DNA of 5,458 nt from Kiloniellales bacterium (GTDB lineage: Bacteria > Pseudomonadota > Alphaproteobacteria > Kiloniellales > JAKSBE01). Where the stretch lies: contig JASJAL010000310.1 in the NCBI GenBank assembly GCA_030067055.1, forward strand, positions 1 to 5,458. The letters run 5' to 3'. This document shows, one piece after another, positions 1-5,442 of the stretch; the first letter of the stretch is position 1; each line of letters opens with the position of its first letter. Below the pieces are notes generated by a model. That model searched no databases and was not told where the DNA came from. It saw nothing but the letters and a program-made list of their open reading frames with translations. The translations under genes and the position numbers were made by a program.

Positions 1-854
1 CCGCGGGTCAGCTCGTCGCCCAGCCACTCGTCGAGGTGGGGCGCGACGGCGGCGCGAAAACGGTCTTCGCCGGGCGCACCGGCGGCAGGCCTTGGCCCCG
101 CCCGGCTCTTGGCCTCGAGGCTTGCGATGCGCTCGTCGATGCCCGGATGCGTCGACAGGAAGATCCAGGTCTCCTTCTTGTCCGACGCCGCCCGCTCCGC
201 GCGCAGCGCTTCCCACAGGGCGGCGCCTTCGCCGACATCGAAGCCCGCTTGCGCCGCTCGCTCGGAGCCGCGATCGTCGGCTGCGCGCTCCTGTTCCCTG
301 GAAAACGAGAGAACGCTCGCCAGCATCGCGAGGTCCGCCATGGTCCCCACGTAACCGACGCCGGCGGCCGAGGTGAGCACGGAAAAGATTTGCGAAGCGT
401 TCAACTTGTTCTTGATATCGATCCAGCGCTGAAGCGAATGTCTTTGAACGTAGTGTGCCAGCTCGTGGGCCAGAACAAAGGCGACCTGGGATTCGTTCTC
501 TGCGCGCAGAAGGAAGCCCGACCAGACTTGCATCATACCATTTGGCGCCATTGACGCGTTGAAGTACGGAACGTCGACGACGTAAATCCGGACCGAATTG
601 CAATGCTCGGGTTCCAGCCGACAAGTCAGGGTCTTGAGGAAGTTATCCAGTTCCGGATCCCGCAAGACACGGCCGGATTTCCTGAGGTTGGCCTCCATCT
701 TGTCCATGTGCATCCAGAGCCCCGCCTCGGTCGTCTCCAGGGCCGGGCGCTGGCCCGGCTGGAGCTCGCTGTCGGGTATGGTCGCGCAGCCGAGGACGAC
801 GGCACTCAGCACAGTCGCGGCAAGCGGCGACAGGAGTTTCAAAGCGCCGGGCAT
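1..854 (-). CDS. M48-family zinc metalloprotease, lipoprotein (partial, C-terminus beyond left edge)
   Basis: Predicted periplasmic, membrane-anchored zinc endopeptidase. Reading the minus strand from the ATG at 854 gives 284 codons with no stop before the window edge. Residues 1-23 form a lipoprotein signal: a hydrophobic stretch, then lipobox V-L-G-C with Cys23 as the lipidated residue. The zinc site is the HELAH motif at residues 130-134 (bases 453-467). The third ligand is Glu189 in the context SREQERAAD, with the conserved Asp193 four residues later. A later STHP motif followed by an I-D-E-R-I segment is also typical of M48 proteins. Members of this family (BepA/LoiP type) act in outer-membrane protein quality control; that role is inferred here. 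The ATG lies inside the last codons of the upstream lipoprotein gene (16-base overlap), suggesting translational coupling. The extent of the C-terminus is unknown. Confidence 0.93.
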   Translation of the reverse strand, partial: MPGALKLLSPLAATVLSAVVLGCATIPDSELQPGQRPALETTEAGLWMHMDKMEANLRKSGRVLRDPELDNFLKTLTCRLEPEHCNSVRIYVVDVPYFNASMAPNGMMQVWSGFLLRAENESQVAFVLAHELAHYVQRHSLQRWIDIKNKLNASQIFSVLTSAAGVGYVGTMADLAMLASVLSFSREQERAADDRGSERAAQAGFDVGEGAALWEALRAERAASDKKETWIFLSTHPGIDERIASLEAKSRAGPRPAAGAPGEDRFRAAVAPHLDEWLGDELTR

Positions 855-1555
855 CCCGTCAGCAACTCCGCGACGGTGTCCTTGGCCGCTTCGGCCTCGC
901 GGATCTCGCCGGTCTGGCTGTGCAACTGGTTGAACCAGACGATGTCGCCGCTTCTCAGATCGACCAGGGAGGCGAAGCCGTACTGGACCGCCCCCACGGT
1001 CGTGACTCCGAGCACCGCCCAGCCCATCCGGGCCGCCGTTCTGCCGCCGGTTTCATACTGGTCGCGAATGAACACGAAGAGCGCATAGTCCGCGTTCAGG
1101 TCCTCGCGGATGACCTGGACGCCCGGCCCCAAGGTCCAATCCGTCTTCGACTTGGCCGTCGGGACCCAGGCGCGGGTCAGCATGGCCGAACCGACCTGCC
1201 CGTGGAGCTTCGAGAACTCACGGACCCGAGAGATTCGCTCCCAGGGTTGGGTGCTTTCGTCGTAATCGACCATCTGGGTGCCGTGTTCCGCGAGGAGTTC
1301 CTTGATCGCCGCGCGCACGTTCTTCTGCGCCTTCGCGGTCCAGGCCGCATGGGGCTCCGCAACACCGCTGGCGGTGATCGCACTGCATTCGATGTCGGGC
1401 TCCATCAGGACGACCGTCGAGCCCCTCTGGATCGGTTTGCTGTAGGATTCGTGCTTGACGGTGTGGGTTGTCGTGCAGGATGTCAGCAGAACAACCGCGA
1501 CAGAAAGGCAGAACAGACCGAACGTTCGGGCCGGCCGTTTGATGATTCCCGCCAT
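839..1555 (-). CDS. Putative lipoprotein of unknown function, upstream partner of the M48 protease
   Basis: A 238-residue secreted lipoprotein that I cannot name. After a basic start (residues 1-10) comes a hydrophobic segment (11-24) and lipobox L-T-S-C with Cys27. The mature part has a strand-like TVVLMEP (47-53), a charged helix (about 72-92) followed by GTQMVDY, and then ADYALFVFIRD (155-165). A Gly/Ala-rich hydrophobic stretch lies at about 178-195, and a final ASLVDLRSGDIVWFNQ block at 195-210. This order resembles small lipoproteins with a CsgG/LpoB/TolB-N-like fold, but that is only a fold-level guess. The start at 1555 is supported by AGAGGG (1564-1569), eight bases upstream. An upstream in-frame ATG at 1576 is cut off by a stop after five codons. 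Its 3' end overlaps the protease start, so the two proteins are probably made together and may act together at the envelope. Confidence 0.85.
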   Translation of the reverse strand: MAGIIKRPARTFGLFCLSVAVVLLTSCTTTHTVKHESYSKPIQRGSTVVLMEPDIECSAITASGVAEPHAAWTAKAQKNVRAAIKELLAEHGTQMVDYDESTQPWERISRVREFSKLHGQVGSAMLTRAWVPTAKSKTDWTLGPGVQVIREDLNADYALFVFIRDQYETGGRTAARMGWAVLGVTTVGAVQYGFASLVDLRSGDIVWFNQLHSQTGEIREAEAAKDTVAELLTGCPAL

Positions 1556-1742
1556 TTCTCAAGCCCTCTTTTCCATTTAATCCGCAAAAAAAGCCCGCCG
1601 GTAGATCCATTCGAAGAATGGCTTTCAACAGGCGACCTTTGGTCATCTCAAACCAGGCCGGTCTTGAATGATCGACGCACTAAGTGGTGAAAAAGCGTGA
1701 GCTGAGAATGGTCGGACAACAATGATCTGCGTCAAGAAAACT

Positions 1743-1790
1743 CCGGCGCCAGCCGGGCCGGATCTAAGGGTTTTCTGGGAATGGCGCCGG
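1743..1790. repeat. 9-base inverted repeat with 30-base spacer
   Basis: CCGGCGCCA at 1743-1751 is matched by TGGCGCCGG at 1782-1790. The inner eight bases of each arm (CCGGCGCC, GGCGCCGG) are exact reverse complements. The spacer carries a TAAGGGTTTTCTGGGAA-like stretch that is less GC-rich than its surroundings. It could form a long-loop hairpin or be part of a dispersed repeat; no function can be assigned. Confidence 0.45.
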
Positions 1791-1890
1791 CATTCTTGCC
1801 TGTGGCGGATCGCCTGCGAGAGCGGAAAGGAAATGCTGCGGCGGGCGTCGCGCGGCTTCGAGGAGATGTCGAATGCGGAATCCGGCTCAC

Positions 1891-1950
1891 CCGCTAGGGC
1901 GTTACATCCGGCCAGACGCGATCGCGTCTGATCGGGAAGTGCGCTAGCGG
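1891..1950. repeat. 60-base imperfect palindrome with a perfect 18-base core
   Basis: The core at 1913-1930 reads CAGACGCGATCGCGTCTG, identical to its own reverse complement. Outside it CCG (1908-1910) pairs with CGG (1933-1935), and the ends CCGCTAG (1891-1897) and CTAGCGG (1944-1950) pair perfectly. Between these are mismatches and a two-base bulge. The whole can fold into a long cruciform or RNA hairpin on either strand. There is no T-run beside it, so it is not a standard terminator. A REP/BIME-like dispersed palindrome or a protein-binding site are the main options. Confidence 0.7.
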
Positions 1951-2067
1951 TCAGGCCAAAGTCCTGAGATCGCGGCAGGCCCGCCGGGCCCGCGCGAAGC
2001 GCCACGCGGACGCGTCCCGCCAAGAGAGAGACAACGATTGTGGCGACGAGACCCCGCTTATGTCGGT

Positions 2068-2292
2068 CTAATCGCTGTCGGCAATGGTGCGGCCGGTGGC
2101 CACAGGATTGGCGGCGGAAGTGGTTTCGGCGCCGAAAATGGTGAAATCCTGGGGCTCCGGGGCGCAGGGACAGCAGCCGATGAAGGGTCGGTCACCGAGT
2201 GTGGCGAAGTGCGCGCCGTCCATCTCCTCGCGTCGCAGTCCGTCCCGCGCGCCGGAGTACAGATTGCGCAGCCTGCCAAGAGCCCGCAACAT
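2068..2292 (-). CDS. Small orphan protein (74 residues) with a CCPC motif
   Basis: Not a family I recognise. The start at 2292 is chosen because a G-run (minus strand GGGGGG, 2297-2302) sits five bases upstream, a good ribosome site. The open frame extends further upstream, but those codons cross the leader hairpin and lack a ribosome site. The N-terminal 24 residues are basic and helix-like (MLRALGRLRNLYSGARDGL). The middle holds GDRPFIGCCPCAPEPQDF with Cys40, Cys41 and Cys43, followed by an Ala/Thr-rich tail ending IADSD. There is no signal peptide or membrane segment. Codon third positions are strongly GC-biased, like the neighbouring genes, which supports real coding. The three close cysteines could bind a metal or be redox active; this is speculation. 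Confidence 0.55.
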   Translation of the reverse strand: MLRALGRLRNLYSGARDGLRREEMDGAHFATLGDRPFIGCCPCAPEPQDFTIFGAETTSAANPVATGRTIADSD

Positions 2293-2305
2293 TTTTTCCC
2301 CCCGT

Positions 2306-2328
2306 AAGGTCCCGCAATAGGGGACCTT
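2306..2328 (-). promoter_or_regulatory. Perfect hairpin in the leader of the 74-residue ORF
   Basis: AAGGTCCC (2306-2313) and GGGACCTT (2321-2328) are exact reverse complements separated by a seven-base loop, GCAATAG. On the minus strand it ends 13 bases before the ATG and only a few bases before the G-rich ribosome site. It could work as a translation-modulating leader structure or as a repressor operator. A related half-sequence, TCCGGCAATAAG, lies just beyond it at 2342-2353. There is no T-run immediately after it on the minus strand, which argues against a terminator. Confidence 0.5.
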
Positions 2329-2434
2329 CCATTTATTAGTGTCCGGCAATAAGCGAAAGTAATCAAGTGACTTCGTACATGGCGGACAAAAAATTCGCAA
2401 CGGCACGATTCGGAATCGCGGCAAGTTGTCACAG

Positions 2435-2449
2435 CTCGGCGAAGCCGAG
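2435..2449. other. Short GC-rich stem-loop downstream of the phosphodiesterase gene
   Basis: CTCGGC (2435-2440) and GCCGAG (2444-2449) flank a three-base GAA loop. It lies about 50 bases past the stop of the minus-strand phosphodiesterase gene. It might help end or stabilise that transcript, but no T-run follows on the minus strand, so I do not call it an intrinsic terminator. Confidence 0.3.
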
Positions 2450-2486
2450 TGCCTTCGCCGCCGACAGGGGGAGCGGTATCGCTATT

Positions 2487-2498
2487 GCAGGCGCCTGC
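2487..2498. other. 12-base palindrome just after the phosphodiesterase stop codon
   Basis: GCAGGCGCCTGC is a perfect palindrome two bases beyond the stop at 2501-2503 (minus strand). With no loop bases it would make only a short hairpin. It is more plausible as a protein site or as part of a 3'-end structure together with the stem-loop at 2435-2449. Confidence 0.35.
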
Positions 2499-2500
2499 GT

Positions 2501-3842
2501 TCAATCGTCGTCGTCATCGTCGTCGTCTCCCGGGGCGCCGGCGTTCACCTCCTTGCAGTTGGCGTAGAAGGTGGTGGTCGCGGGCCAGTCGGAGAAGAGG
2601 GCGATGATGCCGACATCCTGGGCCAGGACGTCGATGGTGCGCAGGATGTCGCCGTCGTTCTCGAGCGCCTCCAGGGTGGTCTGGTAATAGAAGGCGCTGC
2701 CGCCGCCTTCCAGCACCTCCTCGACGATTCGTCCGGAGCGCTCGGTGGTCCAGGAGATGATGTCGAGGCCCGCCTGGCGGGCGTTCTCGGCATATTCGGA
2801 GGGCACGATCTCGCCGTCCTCGTCCACGGTCAGCAGGACCGGCATGGGCGGGGCGATGATGTTGAGGCCGGCGGCCTTAAGCTCCACGAATTCCTTGACC
2901 TCCGGCGGGTCCTCGGCGAGTTCGCCGACGTTGCGGCCGTCGAGCTGGACCGCCTGGCGGCCGTAGGCCGGGAACTCCTGGATCCAGAGAAAGACGTCCT
3001 GGGGATTGAAGGACTGGGGCCAGACGCGGTCCGGGCGGATGCCGGCCTCGAGGTAGTCGAGCAGCATCTCGCGGGCGTAGCTGACCTGGTCGAGGCCGGA
3101 CTCGCCGAAGCCGACGACGCGATCGACGCCCTTGAGCTCCGGCGTGAAGCCGGTGCCCAGCGCCTTGAAGAGCTGGATGCTCTCGGCATGGGTCAGCAGG
3201 GTGCCGCCGGTCGCGTAGAGGTCGGTGCGGAAATCGGCGGTGCCGCCGGTGTAGCCCTCGAGCGTGGTCGCGTTGCGGTCGGCGGCGTCCATCTTGCCCT
3301 CGAGGGTCTTGAACTCGGCGAGGGTCAGGTCGCTGGTGCAGCACTTGATCTCCGGGCCGTTGAGCAGCTCGCCGTCGGCACCGAGCAGGGGCGGAACCTG
3401 GCACTTGGCAGCCAGGTCCTCGCGCAGGACGATGTCGGTCGTGGTGTGCAGGTCGCACTGCGCGTGGCGGCAGACCAGTTCGGCGTCCTTGGTGAAGGTG
3501 ACGTCGCACTCCAGGATGCCGGCGCCCATGCGCGCGGCGGCGACGTAGGACTCCACCGTGTGCTCGGGGAACTGGAGCGCGGCGCCGCGGTGGCCGATCG
3601 AGAAATCGCTCGGCCGGTAGCGCGTCGTGCGCGCGGCGCAGCGCTGCAGATCGTCCTTGAGGGCGCCTTCGCGCAGCTTGTCGAGCAGGTAGAAGGGACG
3701 CGGGCCGAGCTGCACCGGCAGGGCACCGGCCCGCCTGGCCATAGACCCCGGGATCGTCGGCTCGGGCCTCCTCGGTCGGGGACAGGACGAAGAGCGCGCC
3801 GAGAACGGCGGCGCCGGCGAGGATTGCGAATGACGGACGCAT
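2501..3842 (-). CDS. Exported glycerophosphodiester phosphodiesterase (GDPD/GlpQ-like), apparent frameshift near its N-terminus
   Basis: Hydrolyses glycerophosphodiesters (deacylated phospholipids) to glycerol 3-phosphate and an alcohol, outside the cytoplasm. ATG 3842 has a strong ribosome site (GAGGGGGGAG, 3849-3858) and encodes a signal peptide, residues 1-28 ending A-R-A. The catalytic domain, however, is in a different frame. Joining them needs one base dropped, for example in the CCCCGGG run at 3746-3752, giving 446 residues. In that numbering: HRG at 84-86, PEHT at 92-95, metal-ligand pair E111/D113 in ECD, and second catalytic His126 in [14 protein letters not shown]. The 42-residue His-His spacing matches GlpQ as I recall it. 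Eight cysteines (68, 112, 124, 129, 147, 167, 168, 429) suit an oxidised, periplasmic protein. The C-terminus is eight Asp codons. As written, only an in-frame ATG at 3742 gives an intact 413-residue, leaderless product. A sequencing error, a recent mutation or real frameshifting are all possible. Confidence 0.88.
2504..2527 (-). repeat. GAC/GAT trinucleotide tract coding an Asp8 C-terminal tail
   Basis: Eight consecutive aspartate codons, six GAC and two GAT, lie directly before the stop codon of the phosphodiesterase and follow a flexible N-A-G-A-P-G linker. Simple triplet tracts can change length by slippage without breaking the frame. A poly-acidic end could bind calcium, which GlpQ-type enzymes use, but that is speculative. 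Confidence 0.8.
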
Positions 3843-3888
3843 GCTTGGCTCCCCCCTCTTGCTGGACGATTTTCCTTTTGAGAGAGCG

Positions 3889-3894
3889 AGCATA
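3889..3894 (-). promoter_or_regulatory. Candidate extended -10 promoter for the phosphodiesterase gene
   Basis: The minus strand reads TG-T-TATGCT, where TATGCT (3889-3894) resembles the sigma-70 -10 hexamer and the TGn before it makes an extended -10. No good -35 is present at the usual spacing, as extended -10 promoters allow. It would start transcription about 40 bases before the ATG at 3842, leaving a leader that carries the strong ribosome site. Confidence 0.35.
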
Positions 3895-4016
3895 ACAGAA
3901 AAACACGCAAGAAGTGTAGTCCCTCGGCCGCAGGACCGCGGGGCCTTTGGGGTTCCGCGTGCTCCGGGATCGACGTTGCCAATCCGCCACACCACAGCGG
4001 AGATAAGTCCCCAATG

Positions 4017-4033
4017 CGCAATCCCTGATTGCG
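4017..4033. other. Small 7-base-stem hairpin in the divergent intergenic region
   Basis: CGCAATC (4017-4023) and GATTGCG (4027-4033) are exact reverse complements around a CCT loop. There is no T-run and no nearby gene end. It may be a binding site or chance. Confidence 0.35.
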
Positions 4034-4151
4034 GAGCGCCCGAGCTTCTGCAATAGTTCGTGCGCCAAACACTCTCGGAGCTTGTCTCCGTAGCCGGTGC
4101 GAGACGTCCCGGGCGCCCCAACCCTGGACACTTGCGTCCCCCCGCCCACCG

Positions 4152-4188
4152 GCGATCGCGTGCGTTCTGTTTCCTGGCGTGCGATCGC
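4152..4188. repeat. Pair of GCGATCGC palindromes upstream of the 96-residue gene
   Basis: GCGATCGC occurs at 4152-4159 and again at 4181-4188, with starts 29 bases apart (close to three helical turns). The pair sits 32 to 68 bases before the ATG at 4220. The placement would suit a paired operator, but the octamer also occurs at 1918-1925 and 5319-5326, so it may simply be a common word in this genome. Confidence 0.4.
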
Positions 4189-4219
4189 AGGTTGGAACGG
4201 CTGATTGGAGGGTTTCGGT

Positions 4220-4510
4220 ATGGCGCAGGACGCCTTCAACTGGAAGAGCTTCTGGGAGATCGCAACTCCCGAAGAAGCGGCCCGCATCCTGACGGATTGG
4301 TTCGGCATCATGGCCGCACAGCTCGCAGTCGACTGCGCGCTGGCGGCCGGCAGCGACCAGCGCGACGACGACCGCCGCTTCTGGCTGGCGGTGCTCGACA
4401 GCCTGACCGGCAGCACGCAGCGCCGGAGCAGGGCGCAGCCGGCGGCCGCAGAGGTCGGCCGGGCCGCGTCCCGCGGCGCGGCCATCGCGGGAAGCCCCGC
4501 CCTCAGATAG
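4220..4510 (+). CDS. Conserved-looking small hypothetical protein (96 residues)
   Basis: A family I cannot name. The ATG at 4220 is chosen over an in-frame TTG at 4205 because GGAGGG (4207-4212) is placed seven bases before it. Residues 1-63 look folded: [23 protein letters not shown] is an amphipathic, tryptophan-rich helical start, then [15 protein letters not shown], then [16 protein letters not shown]. Residues 66-96 are Ala/Arg-rich and low in complexity, probably disordered. There is no signal peptide; the middle helix (30-43) is hydrophobic but short for a membrane span. It stands alone on the plus strand, divergent from the phosphodiesterase gene and convergent with the acetyltransferase gene. 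Compact tryptophan-containing proteins of this kind can be regulators or surface-active helices, but nothing here decides it. Confidence 0.65.
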   Translation: MAQDAFNWKSFWEIATPEEAARILTDWFGIMAAQLAVDCALAAGSDQRDDDRRFWLAVLDSLTGSTQRRSRAQPAAAEVGRAASRGAAIAGSPALR

Positions 4511-4540
4511 CCTCTGTCCCCTTGCTGTAAGGAGTCATCG

Positions 4541-4562
4541 CGCGCCTCGGCCGCGCGGCGCG
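4541..4562. terminator. Weak candidate stem-loop between convergent genes
   Basis: CGCGCC (4541-4546) can pair with GGCGCG (4557-4562) around a ten-base loop, in the gap between the 3' ends of the 96-residue gene and the acetyltransferase gene. A shared bidirectional terminator would be expected here. There is no clear T-run on either side, so this is a weak call. Confidence 0.25.
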
Positions 4563-4603
4563 GTCTTGTGTCGTGAGGCCGGCCGCACCTGGCTCGTCCC
4601 GAC

Positions 4604-5413
4604 TCACGCCTCCTCGCCCGCGCCGGTTTGCCGCGGGAAGTACCAGGAATCGCAGACCGGCTGGAAGCCGAGCTTGGCATAGCAGCGGTTGGACGCCGGG
4701 TTGCGCAGGTCGCTATAGAGGCAGGCGGTGTGCCGGCCCTCGGCGTAGATCCGTTTCACCACCGCAGCGGTCGCCGCGGCGGCGTAGCCATGGCCGCGGA
4801 GCTCCGGCGGCGTGTAGACGGCGGCGATGGCCGCGGCGCGGCGGGTCCGGCGCACGATGCCAGCCAGGGACACGGGCCGGCCGTCGAGCTCCCAGAAGAG
4901 ATGGTCGCCCTCGCCCGCCTTGCGCTCCAGCGCGTCGCGGGTCGGCACCGGGCCCCGCGGTGCAGCCTCGTCGTTAAAGGCGGTCAGCCAGTCGGCGAAG
5001 AGTGCGGCGTCGGTGGCCGTGACCCCGCGCGCCGCGCCGGGCACGCCCGGGTCGCGGGGCGGGTCGCGCAGCGCCAGTATGCGCTGCGGCATGGGTTCGC
5101 CGAATCGCAGCCCCAGTTCCTTCGCCCGCGCGACGAAGTGCGGCGCCGTCCGGTCCGGGCCGAGCACGGCGGGAAAACCCTCGTCGCCCAGCGCCTCGGC
5201 CAAGCTGCGGGCCTGCGCTTCGGCGAGGTCGCCCAGGACGACCGGCCGCCCCGGAACCTGCAGGGCGCAGGCGCCGGGCCCGCCGAGCGACCACCAGCGG
5301 CCCGTCGCCGACCCCGCCGCGATCGCGGCCAGGAGCGCGAGCAGCAGGTTGTGCCGCGCCTCGTCGCGCTCGAGCGCCGGGCGGTGCAGGTCGTGGAAGG
5401 CGGAAAACTGCAT
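4604..5413 (-). CDS. GNAT-family N-acetyltransferase
   Basis: Transfers an acetyl group from acetyl-CoA to an amine; the substrate is unknown. The 269-residue length is long for a single GNAT domain. Residues 1-125 look like a degenerate N-terminal half, with a Leu/Ala-rich helix (23-33) and a [19 protein letters not shown] segment. The clear catalytic GNAT core is C-terminal (about 130-262). Within it [18 protein letters not shown] carries the acetyl-CoA binding motif R-x-x-G-x-A at 206-211. [21 protein letters not shown] (233-253) is the classic end of the fold. No signal peptide is seen, so it is cytoplasmic. The ATG at 5413 has no strong ribosome site; the preceding bases contain only weak purine stretches, so the exact start is less sure. 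The gene is convergent with the 96-residue gene. Confidence 0.88.
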   Translation of the reverse strand: MQFSAFHDLHRPALERDEARHNLLLALLAAIAAGSATGRWWSLGGPGACALQVPGRPVVLGDLAEAQARSLAEALGDEGFPAVLGPDRTAPHFVARAKELGLRFGEPMPQRILALRDPPRDPGVPGAARGVTATDAALFADWLTAFNDEAAPRGPVPTRDALERKAGEGDHLFWELDGRPVSLAGIVRRTRRAAAIAAVYTPPELRGHGYAAAATAAVVKRIYAEGRHTACLYSDLRNPASNRCYAKLGFQPVCDSWYFPRQTGAGEEA

Positions 5414-5442
5414 GGCTGGACAAGCGGAACCGGAAGGATGAA

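Larger units (their letters stand above)
1556..2067. other. Intergenic stretch rich in inverted repeats, no convincing gene
   Basis: About 510 bases between the lipoprotein start and the 3' end of the 74-residue ORF. Open frames of 69 codons (plus) and 126 codons (minus) cross it, but neither has a good ribosome site or recognisable protein features. What stands out is symmetry: CCATTC-GAA-GAATGG at 1607-1621, a 9-base inverted repeat at 1743-1751/1782-1790, a 60-base imperfect palindrome at 1891-1950, GGCCC-GCC-GGGCC at 1978-1990 and the palindrome GGACGCGTCC at 2008-2017. None is followed by a T-run in the sense needed for a standard intrinsic terminator. The promoter of the lipoprotein operon must lie here; TTGAAA on the minus strand near 1626-1631 is a possible -35, but no convincing -10 follows it. 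Confidence 0.6.
3843..4219. other. Intergenic region between divergent genes, no gene seen
   Basis: About 375 bases between the start of the minus-strand phosphodiesterase and the plus-strand 96-residue gene. Open frames cross it on both strands but none has a ribosome site plus protein-like composition. It holds the candidate phosphodiesterase promoter at its left end. A 7-base stem with a 3-base loop (CGCAATC-CCT-GATTGCG) lies at 4017-4033, and two GCGATCGC palindromes lie close to the right-hand gene. Confidence 0.6.

Noticed and set aside
1586..1621. T-run on the minus strand (1586-1592) after the CCATTC/GAATGG hairpin, as a terminator
   Set aside because: The hairpin and T-run are separated by 14 bases that do not pair, and both lie in the leader of the lipoprotein operon.
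920..1690. 256-codon plus-strand open frame
   Set aside because: Antisense shadow of the lipoprotein gene; it has no ribosome site and no recognisable features.
1643..2023. 126-codon minus-strand frame, and the 69-codon plus-strand frame at 1722-1931
   Set aside because: Both run through the inverted repeats, lack ribosome sites and show no protein-like segments. The region is better described as intergenic.
2058..2504. 148-codon minus-strand frame overlapping the 74-residue ORF
   Set aside because: It crosses the leader hairpin and the palindrome after the phosphodiesterase stop. The 74-residue frame has the better ribosome site and codon bias.
2426..3895. 489-codon plus-strand open frame antisense to the phosphodiesterase
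   Set aside because: Composition is Val/Gly/Glu/Arg-rich with no domain. It mirrors the GC-biased codons of the true minus-strand gene, which has recognisable catalytic motifs.
3841..4056. 71-codon plus-strand frame opposite the phosphodiesterase leader
   Set aside because: It overlaps that gene's ribosome site and promoter on the other strand, and has no ribosome site of its own or conserved-looking segment.
3325..4680. 451-codon minus-strand open frame
   Set aside because: It crosses the 96-residue gene, the intergenic region and the phosphodiesterase in a wrong frame, and is Arg/Ser/Ala low-complexity.
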